Shown here one piece after another: positions 32,300 through 44,015 of a stretch of DNA of 64,000 nucleotides. The stretch is from positions 454,903-518,902 of the forward strand of contig JAIUCV010000582.1 of the NCBI GenBank assembly GCA_026724425.1, written 5' to 3'. The translations under genes were made by a program, and so were the position numbers. The stretch is from Erythrophleum ivorense. Its lineage: Eukaryota > Streptophyta > Magnoliopsida > Fabales > Fabaceae. Each line of letters starts with the position of its first letter. The stretch's first letter is position 1. A model generated the notes under the pieces. It was not told the DNA's origin. It did no database searches and was given only the letters and a program-made list of their open reading frames with translations.

Positions 32300-35200
32300 G
32301 ATTTTGAAGTGATTCAATAATTAAAAAATCGTTTTTTTAATAGATTAAACTTCTCATAGCAAAATCCTATGAAAATTAGCAAGGGAAACAATTATTTTTT
32401 GAGAATATAAATTTTTTTCTTGTTAATTTCTGGCTTAAATTTCATTAATTTTATGTTTTATATATGTTAAAATAATATCCAGTATTTTGTTTTTAAAATA
32501 TCATTTAATTCCTTGACATTATATATATGTATATATATATATATACTACAAAAATCTCCCTTTTAATTTATTTTTTGTCAATAGACGTAATTTTTTGTAT
32601 AATATGATAATACAATTTTATATTATTATGACAGTATAAAGGTACCTCAATTGATATCAAGCTCTAAAATATGATTTTATTTTTAATATGATAGTAAAAA
32701 ATAAATAAATAATTTATTTTTTGAAAGAATATATATCATGTAAAAAATTAATTTTATTAACAAAATCTGAATTAGAAAGAAAATCTTTGTAACGTATATT
32801 AAATGTTACGAAAGTCTAATGATTTTTTGAAATAAAAAATATCAAATATAATTTAATAACATCTTAAGAAAAAATAGTACAATTTAATCTAATTTTATTG
32901 TCAATTAACTTTAAAAATTCTAAAAAAGTAAGTTCTAATAAATTTATTATTTTTTAAAAACTAAAATTAATTACTACCAAAGGGTATGGATGGTCTATTA
33001 ATCGCTTATTTGTCATGTAAATAATTTTAATATTCATATTTTTTAAGATTGAATAATAATTAATAAATAATATTAAATAATAATTATAAAATTAAAATAG
33101 ATATATTATAACATTTTTCATTTTCATTACATTTTCCTTCACCTCGACAAACATGCCATAAAATTTGGTTTGTTGATAAAAGAAAGAGATAATATTGAGG
33201 GACATGCAAATCTAGAGGCAGGCTGAGATGTAGATTTTGGGGCAGGCATATGAATATGATAGTGGTAGTGAATATGCATGGAGGGGGGCTTGCTTTCTAT
33301 TCAAGACTAGTCTGCGTTGACGCCCTGTACGTCCCCCTGGTTTGTTATATCTTATCAAACAGCTGGAGGGCTTAGCATAGCATGAATGCAAGATTGGGTA
33401 GCTAGGGCCAAAGCTTAGCTGTCCCATATGCTGCCATATATCTTCAGCTATACCCTACGGTTTCTTAGACGATGCCATATTGCATGCCAATGCCTTTACC
33501 TTGTAGAAGACACAGACATACCTCCCTTCTGATATCATATTCATAAGGCCTTGATTTTTTTTTTGGTATATTTAAATTTCATTATCTTTTTTGTTATAAT
33601 AAACATATACAGACCTTTTTATAATGAAAATATTTTTCAAAATAATGCTTATTTTTTATTAAAAATATAATTTATTAAAATGTATGTTTTAAAATATTGT
33701 TTATTTTGTATTAAATATTATATACTTAATTTATCTTGAAATTTGAAATTTATATATATTGATCAAATATATATATAATACATGTTATATTATATAAGTA
33801 ATAAATATAATGATATTTTAGATAAAATAAGTATAACTGTAATTTATCTTTCATTATGAGAAATATCAATATAGTGTATCTTTTAATTTTTGATTTTAGA
33901 GGAGATAAATGTAATTTTTCTAAACAAAAAATAATCATGTAATTTTAATATTTTTCAAATAATAGAGGAATAATTTACCTTTACGCTTTTAAATTTATGT
34001 TCAACTGATATAAATTCTCACACCTTTTATACCAAAAGTTAATTTATGTATGTACAAATTAACACGCTTATTGAGTTTATCTGATTGAGTCATAGGGTGG
34101 CTATTTTCCACATTATCGAATATTTAGAAGGATTCTGTTTACTATAAGCAAAAATATATTCATGTTTGAACTTATTAACTAGAAGCTTTACTTGCAAATG
34201 ACTTGTTTTAATGAGCCTACTTAGTTATAAGGAGATATTAATTAATGTCAACATGGACATAGGGACTTGCGGGATTTGGTTTGAACGGTTGTTCTATAAG
34301 TCGTTGGGTTGTGAGTCATCTATACTCAAATTGGGTAAAATATTACAAAAATAAAAGTGGGCTAGTTTTGAAATATCGACCAAATGAGCTGAAGTCCATC
34401 TGCAGTGTATTCTTCTTTGAAATTGATCAATTAATTTATTTGTCTCTTAAATTTATTAACTACAAAAAAAATTGATATTGCTATCTCACTGATCATTTAC
34501 TGAATCATGAGTTGTTTTTGGACTTTGAATTGAATATTTTGGCATGATAATTTGACATGGACAATGCGAATATCAATTTACATGTAAATGTTATTCTTAT
34601 ATTTAGTAACTTGAAGTTAGCCCATATATACATAATATTTTAATTTATCTAATTATGAGCCGGAATAGCTTACATCACCGTGCCTTATGTACCCATTACT
34701 AGCCAAAATGACCAAAATATTGTTGTCTTCAAATTGTTTTCACAAAATCTTCTACTTCTATGTATCATGCTACTCTCAGTCTCACAAGTTTTTATTCACA
34801 AATTAATTCCTCAGGGTGGGTGCATATTAGACCGATGCAAATTAAATGGGATACTTCAGTTTCTGTCTCTTATATAGTATATCACTGGCCAATTACCAAA
34901 AAATTTGCCAAAATTTCATTTCAAAGATTCGTTATGAGTAGTCTGTCTAATAAAATAATAATATAATGATAAAAGAAATAGTCAGGTTCAGCTTGATGAC
35001 AGTCATATGTATAAGAATTGTTAATTAACCTCCTTCCTCTACATTTGTATCCATATATACTATATAAGGGAAACAACCCTACGTCTCGACGGAACCCTAA
35101 CTCACAACATGCACTAGTTTTACTGAAGATCGTACATATGCCACAGAATGAGCTCCCGATATAGAGTAAGACATCTACTTTTTCAGGCATGTGAACACCT

Positions 35201-35741
35201 GCTTTTTTGGTTTCTTGAGGGGGCCAAAGGCCAAATGTCCAAATGTACGACCTTTTGTTGTCGGGGAGGGGAGGGCCATAGGCCTACTACCTTGCTATAT
35301 CCTATAGATTCTCTTCTCACAATTTACATACAAATTTAATTTCTGGAATTCGAAATTTTTTTGTTCTTTACAAAAATTTAAAGACAATGATTCAAAAATT
35401 TATAAAAATTTAATATTTAAATTCTTGTTACCTTTTTAAAGGAATAAATTTGGACAACAAATGAAATGTTCCAACTCTTATGGAAAACAAAAGGCATATG
35501 TAGTGCTTAGACAAAATAGATCCTTCCTTGTAGAGAATGTTATTTTGTTAAAGAGAAAATATATGGAGTATAAGGTCTAACATTAAAAAAGAGAGACTAA
35601 AAATACATGAGACTCACAACTCTCAATCTTTCTTTAATACGATTGTATTTTGTTTATGCACTAACGAAGAAAGATCCACGTTAGACCTTGGATGAGTTGC
35701 ACATAGCCTAATATTCTTATCTAAGGATTGGTTCCTTAGAA
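32300..35741. other. MIR319 upstream region and AT-rich spacer
   Basis: No gene seen. Mostly A/T tracts, including an AT run at about 32520-32546. A distinctly GC-richer island at about 33180-33540 interrupts the AT background about 1.4 kb upstream of MIR319 and may be a conserved regulatory block. 34270-35340 has short open frames without coding character. Confidence 0.5.
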
Positions 35742-36608
35742 CACTACAGAAATAAATAGATAAATAAAATGGTGGTGACATTTAACAAAACTTATAATTA
35801 AACAGTTTTAGCCACCACATTAAGTCAACGCTAACCAAGTTGTTGCTAATACTAATATAATAAAAGATTTTTAATAGTAACAAAAAAAATTGCCACAAAA
35901 AATAATGTATAATGATAGCAAAAGTTACCATAAAAACTATTTAGTAGTAATAACTATTGCAATTAAAGGCTTATTAATTTGACTTTTTGTTAAAAGTTAA
36001 CATTAAAAATATTTTTTTAATAATAGCAAAAATTGCTTTTATTAATGGTTGCCAAAAAAAATTTATTAATTTGACTTTTATAAAAAGTCATTATTAAAGG
36101 AGCACAAGTGACTATTGGAATTTTTTTATTTAAAAAATTTTAATGGTGATTAAAGGTCCAACTAAAAAGAATTTGAATTTTTTAAAGTTTTATTTTATAA
36201 TACTAGTTTGCAAATGTAAAATTTACAATCCTAATCTAAATAATACAATAAATTTTGACTACCACAACTGTATATTTTAATGGGCAAATTTCATTTTCAA
36301 TAAATTAACACAACCATTGTTTCTAATACAATACAAAATCAACAATGTTTCAATTGGCAAACTTACTTTAATTTTGAAAATAAATTCACCAAAATGTGCA
36401 TAGAAAGAATATAATAAACATGAAAGATAATACTTAAACAGCATACAACTTACAAAATGTTACAAGATATTGATAAGCATGTCAACACTAGATCATAAAG
36501 GATGTCATCAAACTTTATTTCCTGTAAACTATCACAAAGAATATTTTTAGTGACAATTTTTTTTAATTGTCATTAAAAATCATTGCTAAAAGTATTTATT
36601 TTATAGTG
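35742..36608. mobile_element. CACTA-like non-autonomous element, 867 bp
   Basis: Begins CACTACAGAAATAAATA. The reverse complement of the other end begins CACTATAAAATAAATA. Subterminal motifs of the TTTTTAATAGTAACAAA / ATTGCCAC type recur in both orientations inside each end, as in CACTA elements. The flanking triplets are GAA and AAA, an imperfect 3-base duplication. No transposase remains. Confidence 0.65.
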
Positions 36609-36611
36609 AAA

Positions 36612-37695
36612 GAGCCCTCGAAATTTCAAGATCTAATTAAAATATTGACCTGTAGAGTGTTGTTCAATTTTTAATTTTATTTTTATAATTTAAATTTTAT
36701 AATTAAGAGCCTATTATCACAAAATGTTTTAATTCAACCTATATTGTTTAATTTTTACATGAGGTTTATGAAAATCTATTAGCAAATAATAAGTTATTTT
36801 AATAGTCTAAATATGTAGAATTTAGATCAGCCTATCCTAGCCATTAAGATCAAAATAATTCTCTTCGTCATTGTCCCGTGCACTGAATCGGTATGAATTC
36901 TGGATACTCAATGGCATACTGTTGACAAAATCCGCAAAATTTGTTCTTTTGTCATTCAGACAAATGTTTATCACTTTATCTACATAAATTAAATTAAAAA
37001 TTATATAATTAATTGCAGAGATTTAGTTATAAATTTTTAAATTATGAGAATTGAATTAAAATTAAATAAAATTTTAAAAATTATCAGAATAATTAAACCA
37101 AATTTTAACTTCTTTAATATTTTTTTAAATGCAAGTAAATTATATTAATCTCTTTTAAAATTTGTCTATATTACAGTTGATATCTTTTTTATTTCAAAAA
37201 TATCATCTAACTCTTATAACATATGATATGCATTGTAAAAACTTTCTTTACTACTTACTTTTTATCAACAAAATTAAGTATAAAACTATAATTTTATTCT
37301 TAATATAATATAATAATGATAATCAAGTGAACTTTAAGTTTTAACATAACATTATAATTTTTTATATGACAATAATAACAATTAAATAATTTTATTTAAA
37401 ATTATAGATTGTATAAAAAAATTAAGCTAATAACAAAATAAAATAGAGGGCAAGTTTTTATAATATTTATTAAATATTAAGTAAGCTTGCTAATAATTTA
37501 CACTAACATACTAATATAAACTATATATATTATAGAAGCATAAGAAATAAGACATAGATACTGTATATTTACTTTAGAATAATGCCATCTCTTTTTTATT
37601 TTGGATTTCGTACTACATTGTTTTCTTTAAATTTTAGTGTAACCTTTTTCTTAAAAAAACTTGTATTTTTTTATTTAAATTGAAGCATAAATTCC
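36612..37695. other. AT-rich intergenic, no gene seen
   Basis: Runs of A/T with no open frame of note and no clear repeat boundaries. Confidence 0.6.
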
Positions 37696-37703
37696 AGTAC
37701 AAT

Positions 37704-38353
37704 TAGGGGTGTTTATGGGTAGAGTCGGACGGACATCTAATATGTCCAATACTTGACCTAATTAAGACATCGGGCTTATTTTTATGCCCGTGGTCCTGCC
37801 CGACTCGAACAAGCCCTATTTTATATTAGTTAGGGCGGATTAGAATCGCTCAAAACTTTTTTTTTTATGAACTGATACTTGTAATATAAAAATATTTTTT
37901 TGTAAATTCATAGGTATATACTTCAAAACAATAGGCTTTTAGAACCTTCATGTTTTTATCAATAATAAAAAAATAGTTTAGTATTATCAAACAAAATATA
38001 AGTTATACTAATATAATTAACTTTAAATAAATATATGTATTCAACAAAAGAAATGTCAGTAAGCATGTATATCAATCATGAAAATAATTAAAAAATAAGA
38101 AAGATTTAAGTAGATAATGACAGTTGCAGCATGTAAAGAGAATCAAATAAAAAAATAAGATGATAAGATATTAATAACTAAAATAAATAAATATTAAAAC
38201 AAATTAGATAAAATATATCTTTACCTATAGCTCGGTTCAATCTAATATAATTTTATTTAAATGTTCTATCTATTTATATTTTTGACACGATCCGATCCGA
38301 TTAAATCAAGTTAAGGCAGGTCTTATGACTAATCGCGTCAATGAACACTCATA
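37704..38353. mobile_element. hAT-type MITE, family 2, 650 bp
   Basis: Flanked by AGTACAAT (37696-37703) and AGTACAGT (38354-38361), an 8-base duplication with one mismatch. The ends TAGGGGTGTTTATGG and TATGAGTGTTCATTG (reverse complement of the 3' end) are inverted repeats of the common plant TAGGGGTGTTCA type. The interior is AT-rich with GC-rich subterminal parts and no coding capacity. Confidence 0.8.
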
Positions 38354-38361
38354 AGTACAGT

Positions 38362-39464
38362 AGCACGTGAGTCTAGATGTTAGGTCATTTAAACCGGACG
38401 CTAGTTTATTTAAAATGTTGCTTTGGGAAAAGGTTTGCGGTATGGGAAGGCAGCAAAAGGGGTTCATTCCCAACCAATGATTGCAAAATAACCAAACCTG
38501 GTTGCTTCCCAACTATACCTAAGCCAAAACCCTAGAAACCGTACTTAGTGAAGTTCAATCAAAGTGGGATTCTCTGAGTGAAAGAGGTGATAAAATATGT
38601 ACTGTTTTTTTATATAAAGAAGTGGTAAAATAAGTACTTTTTGGAATATCTGGAAGGCTTCTCAGTTTTGTTTCATGGGGACGCCATTAATGATGATGTT
38701 GCAGATGACTTATCAGGCAGTCTCACTCACAGTCTCATGGCGTTCGCTTATGATTGAACTTGGAAAAAATCGTGGGAATCATTTTGTGCAAACGAGTTGT
38801 CATTTCACTCCTTTCCTTTTCTCTTTCCTTCATCTTTTGTCTTCTTATTGCCATTCCATTAACCCCCACAAAAAAAAGGATTTTTCTTTCTTCTATGATT
38901 TAGATTAATTTTGAGCGACTACAAAAGTAACATCACATGACTAAAATTTATTGTTTAGTATTATTCATTTATGTTTAAGTAAAATGAAAAATTTTAGTTC
39001 ATGTATAATTAATAATAACTTATAATCTATTTGATAGTCAAATAAAAATAAAAAAATTATACAATATTTGTTATATTATTATTGTTATTTAACAACATCT
39101 TTTTTATTATTTCTTTTAAAATAGAGATTTTAATCTATTCTATTTACTTATTTCTATTCCTATTTTTATATCTAATATTTTGGATACTAAAGGATCCCTT
39201 AAAATAACTTTTTGTACTCCAAAATATTTTTTCCTCAAAAGTAAGTAACTTTTTCCAATATATTAAAAATAATGAAACAAAAGGGTTGTTTCAACAAAAT
39301 TAAAATCTTAGGCCATTTCCTAGAGGGAAAATTCTAAGGTATCATTGCTTAGTCGCACTATTTTTATCCATTAAATTAATTTAATGGTGAATATTTAAGG
39401 GCCGATAATTTGTTGAAATAAAGTTTAAAATGGCACCAAAAATAATCCTTTCTAAAGAAATGAC
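38362..39464. other. Intergenic with an imperfect hairpin
   Basis: 38439-38519 can fold: GGTAT and GGGAAG on the 5' side pair with CTTCCC and ATACC on the 3' side, with a 4-base bulge and weaker pairing inward. It is followed by a telo-box-like AAACCCTAG (38526-38534). No known miRNA sequence was recognised. The rest is AT-rich with no gene. Confidence 0.4.
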
Positions 39465-39961
39465 TAAAATTTTATTTTGTTTCTCATAAAAGGATATTTT
39501 TTAATTTAATTTCTTATAAAATTATTTTTATAGTTTAATCTCTCACAAATTGAGCATTTTTTATTTTGCTCTCTCATAAAATTGTCTTTTTAATTTAATA
39601 TTTTACTATGAGTAATTTTAATTTAATCTTTTTCAAATAATATCATTATTAATATTAATCTATTGTTAATTATATTAACAGTTAATCTACGTTTAACATG
39701 CATATTATAAACTATTGGTTACTTAGTCTTGATCTATCAAAAAATATGATACATATCATGTATCAATTATTAGTTTAATTAATAATAGATTGACATAAAG
39801 ATATTATCAATAATAGTATTATTTGTTATAGATTAAATTGACAAATATCTATATCTAAAAAATTAAATTTAAAAAATTAATTTTATGAGAAATCAAATTG
39901 AAAAAATAATTCTATGAAAAACTAAATTAAGAAATATTTGAGAGGTCAAAATAAAATTTTA
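39465..39961. mobile_element. Foldback element, about 497 bp
   Basis: The outer 70-80 bases of each side are inverted repeats (TAAAATTTTATTTTG outermost, then shared CTCATAAAA and TTAATTTAGTTTTTCATA-like blocks). A second inverted pair around TAATCTATTGTTAAT / ATTAATAATAGATTGA lies inside, so most of the element can fold on itself. No target duplication was identified. Non-coding; the superfamily is unknown. Confidence 0.7.
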
Positions 39962-42100
39962 AGTCTAAAAAATTGATAATGTCAATTTTTAAATAGAGGA
40001 ATACATGTAATATCTATCTCTTGATTGATAGCCAGTACTTCTGTGAAATTTACATACATTGTATTCCTCTCTTAAAAAAGGACACGGCTAATTTGTTTTA
40101 AAAAAAAAATGAAGGATCCATATAAAACAAAAGGAGACCTAATCTCAGCCAGAGGACTTTTTCAGGCAACTTTAGATTCATGCTTTTGACCATGAAAATT
40201 AAGGGAGATTTTTTAATTTTAATCTTTTTTTGTTGGGGACAATATATAAAAGGAAAATAAGCTTTTTATTTTTTGGTGTTAATATAATATTATTATATTA
40301 GAAAAAGATAAATATACAATATGAGGCTCGACATAATTTAAAAAAAAAGAAAGAAAGTAAGAGCATACAAGATCTAAACCCCTCAATTTATTTCTTTATG
40401 ATATAATGATATTATGTTGATGCTAAAAAAAGAAAAAGAAAAACGATTCATATTCATATAAATGGGAGAAGTCAATCATTTCAAAATGTTATTACAGATG
40501 AAAGCCCATATAATCTTATCCAGAAAAAAAGGAAAGCCCACAGCTAAATCTAGAAGTCCATATTATATTAGGCACAAACTCACGCGTTGCAACGGATGTG
40601 CACAAATCTATATCCGACCAAAAAAACACAGAAAATTTGCACTACTCTATATCAATATTTTCAAACTTATATCAATAATAAATTATCCAATTATTAATTT
40701 AAAAAATATTTTGTAAATTTACGTACAATGATTTTTATTTTTTAAAATATATAAAAATCCCAAAATCCTGGAAATATAACAAGAAATGAATTAAATTATG
40801 ATAAAAAATATCGTAATAATTATAAAAAATTTCAATAGACCCGTTTTTATATTTTTCCTTTTAAATTTTAATGTTTTTAATTGTGATTTATTATTTAGTA
40901 CACCCATTTTTCTATTTACCTTTTGGCTTCTAATTTTTCAATTGCGTTTTATATACCTTTGTGTTTAAAAACAACTCACCCACGAAAGCCAAATAAGCTT
41001 TCTGCATAAGCATCATTAATCCCAAAGTTTGGAATTGGATTACTGAGGCTAAATTCAGCTGAATGAAGGTTGAAATGAACCTTTTTTTCAAATTAATTTT
41101 TCAATTTCCCTGTTTCAAGACCTCCCACTGTCCCTGATATCAGGGACACTTTCCTCCATCGTCAATTTCATCCAATGAAGTTATTTATGTTTTTAAAAAC
41201 TCAAACTAGCATGGAAAACACACTCAATAATGTTTTGTATTTTATTGTGTATACAAAAATTTTGAGGAGAGATTTTTTTCTATAACCTCAAACATGACAA
41301 TACAATTGGAAAAATTTATTGGTTAGGAGTTTACTCTTAAATGAAAATTTTAATTTTATGAGAGTTAAGCTTTGGGGATTTTGAGTTTTTCGTCGTCTGA
41401 TGATCTCACAAAATTTTTGTATGACAATAAAATATTAGTCATCATGAATCTCTAAATTATCGAGCGATTTGAGAAGTGAAACCCCAAAAAACTTATTGTT
41501 CCTTCGTGAGAGTCATATTGGCATCTTACATTGATTTATACCTCCTTTTTTTTTCCTTTATCGATTTATAAAAAATTTATTTTTATATATAAAGTTGTGT
41601 TTATTTTCAATATTTTGATTCTGTTTTATTTTAGAGATAAGTACAACTATAATGATGTGATCTTTCGTGACATTGTTGACTTATAATAGAAAATTTATTT
41701 ATTTTTTTCATGATGCGTCTAATTCCATCACAATAGATAATTAAATGATGATATTTATTGCGGTAAAAAATGGTGGTATTTATTGAGGTACTTATTTTAT
41801 TAAATATCTATTTACAACATGCACTGAGTGCATATATGAGATGGTTTATGGCCAAAAAATGAAAAAAAATTGACTTCCAAAACATTCATAATAACTTGAA
41901 GTTCTTCGCTTGATATCTATGAGTCCAAATCCAAATCCTGAACATTTGGATGGGATTAGCCAATTCTCGCGCTATCAGACCATCACTTTGTCCAAAAGCT
42001 TTCAAGAATTTCGTGAATTGGTTATCTTTTGGCCGAAGCGAGATAAACGTGAAAAGCTTTGACTTTTTCATACGCTGATTTGATTTATAAATTTTCTCAT
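39962..42100. other. AT-rich spacer upstream of PILS2-like gene
   Basis: No gene seen. An 84-codon (40462-40716, +) and a 75-codon (41886-42113, -) open frame lack recognisable domains; the second overlaps the probable PILS2 promoter and start region. Confidence 0.5.
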
Positions 42101-42221
42101 TCTTCGGCTTCACCTTGTCACTGTGCGATTAGCACCCAGAGATTCTTCGATTTTTATCGAATTTCCGATTACAGTCTTAAGATTCTTTCTTGTTTCGCTC
42201 GATTCTAGTCTTACAATCCAG

Positions 42222-42631
42222 GTATTCTCTTTGATATTCCGGAGTTTCCTCTAATCTATAAAAGCATTGTCATTGCCTCTCTTTGGTTCCCTCTTTGTGA
42301 AACCAATCCTGTATTTCTAATTGATCTTGTTTTATATTTCCATGGTTAATGTTTTATGTAATCTATATTGTATTTGCCTTAGATAATAATTTGAATACTA
42401 TTATGCATTTTCATTCTACCGGCGTGGAAATTCATTTACATATGCTCGCCTAAGGTACACTAACACTAAACGCAATGCTACAATATATATATATATATAC
42501 ACAGTGTATAAATATAATTTGATGTGTCAGTGTTATATTTTATAGGAATGTTGGATATGTATTAAACATGATACAATTTCGTTTTTGAAGTATTGGTGGT
42601 TCATAAATGCTGAGTATTTGATCTATTGCAG
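42222..42631 (+). other. 5'UTR intron of the PILS2-like gene
   Basis: AATCCAG|GTATTCTC at 42221/42222 and CTATTGCAG|ATTTC at 42631/42632 are good splice sites. The donor lies about 430 bases before the ATG and the acceptor 25 bases before it. It contains a short AT microsatellite (42483-42499). Inferred from sequence only. Confidence 0.65.
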
Positions 42632-42656
42632 ATTTCATCCTTGAAGTAAGGTCAAG

Positions 42657-44015
42657 ATGTCAGGGCTAGAAATTGGTGGTTCATATCAAGATGATTTCCA
42701 GTCTAGCCATGGAGATCTTCGAACTGCTATTGAGCCATTGTTGAAACTTCTCTGTCTCACAATGATAGGACTGTTTCTTGCCTCCCCAAGAATGCAAATG
42801 ATCCCCAGAGCCACATTTAAACTCCTCAGTAAACTTGTGTTTGCTCTGTTCTTGCCATGTCTAATCTTTACTGAATTGGGTAAAAGCATTACTCTTAAGA
42901 ACTTTGTGGGTTGGTGGTTTATCCCTGTTAATGTGCTAGTGAGTACATCCGTCGGCTGCATACTCGGGTTCTTCGTGGTGATCATATGTCACCCGCCTCC
43001 CCAATTTAATAGGTTTACTATAATAATGACAGGATTTGGGAACTCTGGAAATCTCCTTCTTGCTGTGGTTGGATCTGTCTGTCATAGTTCAAATAATCCA
43101 TTTGGGCAGGATTGCTATCGAAGAGGGGTGGCTTATATATCTTTATCCCAGTGGGTTTCTGTAATTCTTGTATACATCTTTGTTTACCACATGATGGAGC
43201 CTCCGATGGAATATTATGAGATTGTTGAAGAAGGGGCTGAGATTGAGGAAATTCAGGCAATTAATAACATCAGTAGGCCACTCCTTGTAGAAGCTGAGTG
43301 GCCCGGCATTGAGGATACAGAGACTGAACATTCCAAGACACCCTTTATTGCCAGGATCTTTAAGAGCATTTCAGGTGTCACCCCAGCCACTATTCCTGAC
43401 CATGAAATCTTGGAAGAAAACCGTGGGAACAGTCCCAGATCCATTCAATGTTTGGCCGAGCCAAGAGTTATGAGGAAGATCAGAATTGTTGCTGAACAAA
43501 CTCCATATCAGCACATACTTCAACCCCCGACTATTGCTTCTCTATTAGCTATCATCATTGGCACAGTGCCTCAGCTGAAAGCTTTATTCTTTGGCTATGA
43601 TGCTCCTGTATCTTTCATCACGGACAGTTTGGAGATTTTAGCTGGCGCTATGGTACCATCTGTGATGCTTATACTTGGGGGTATGCTTGCTGAGGGACCA
43701 AATGCGTCTACACTTGGACTTAGAACTACAGTTGGTATAGTTGTGGCTAGACTTCTTGTGCTTCCTCTTCTAGGACTCGGGATTGTGGCATTGTCTGATA
43801 AGCTGAATTTCCTGGTTGAGAATGACTCCATGTTTAGATTTGTGCTTTTGTTGCAATACACAACACCCAGTGCTATTTTACTGGGAGCAATTGCCAGCTT
43901 GAGGGGATATGCAGTTAGTGAAGCTTCAGCACTTATCTTTTGGCAGCACGTGTTTGCACTCTTCTCCCTTTCCTTGTACATCATCATCTACTTTAAAGTT
44001 CTTTCTCAAATTTGA
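42657..44015 (+). CDS. PILS2: PIN-LIKES auxin carrier, PILS2-like (452 aa)
   Basis: Membrane transport (auxin efflux carrier) family. PILS proteins act at the endoplasmic reticulum and limit nuclear auxin signalling; that is family knowledge. Intronless, full length (Arabidopsis PILS2 is about 457 aa). An N-terminal helical bundle spans about 27-180 (LLKLLCLTMIGLFLA, KLVFALFLPCLIFTELG, WWFIPVNVLVS, GFGNSGNLLLAVVGSVC, SQWVSVILVYIFVYHMM). A hydrophilic loop spans about 181-285 with the PILS2-like RPLLVEAEWPGIED and SPRSIQCLAEPRVMRKI. A C-terminal bundle spans about 288-448 (PPTIASLLAIIIGTVPQLK, AMVPSVMLILGGMLAEGP, LLLQYTTPSAILLGAIASLR). The TTPSAILLG and GN.GN motifs typical of the family are intact. 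Start context CAAGATGTC; no closer ATG upstream. Assignment to the PILS2 clade rests on recall of the loop residues. Confidence 0.95.
   Translation: MSGLEIGGSYQDDFQSSHGDLRTAIEPLLKLLCLTMIGLFLASPRMQMIPRATFKLLSKLVFALFLPCLIFTELGKSITLKNFVGWWFIPVNVLVSTSVGCILGFFVVIICHPPPQFNRFTIIMTGFGNSGNLLLAVVGSVCHSSNNPFGQDCYRRGVAYISLSQWVSVILVYIFVYHMMEPPMEYYEIVEEGAEIEEIQAINNISRPLLVEAEWPGIEDTETEHSKTPFIARIFKSISGVTPATIPDHEILEENRGNSPRSIQCLAEPRVMRKIRIVAEQTPYQHILQPPTIASLLAIIIGTVPQLKALFFGYDAPVSFITDSLEILAGAMVPSVMLILGGMLAEGPNASTLGLRTTVGIVVARLLVLPLLGLGIVALSDKLNFLVENDSMFRFVLLLQYTTPSAILLGAIASLRGYAVSEASALIFWQHVFALFSLSLYIIIYFKVLSQI

Noticed and set aside
41886..42113. 75-codon minus-strand frame beside PILS2
   Set aside because: Overlaps the probable PILS2 promoter and first leader exon, and has no recognised domain.
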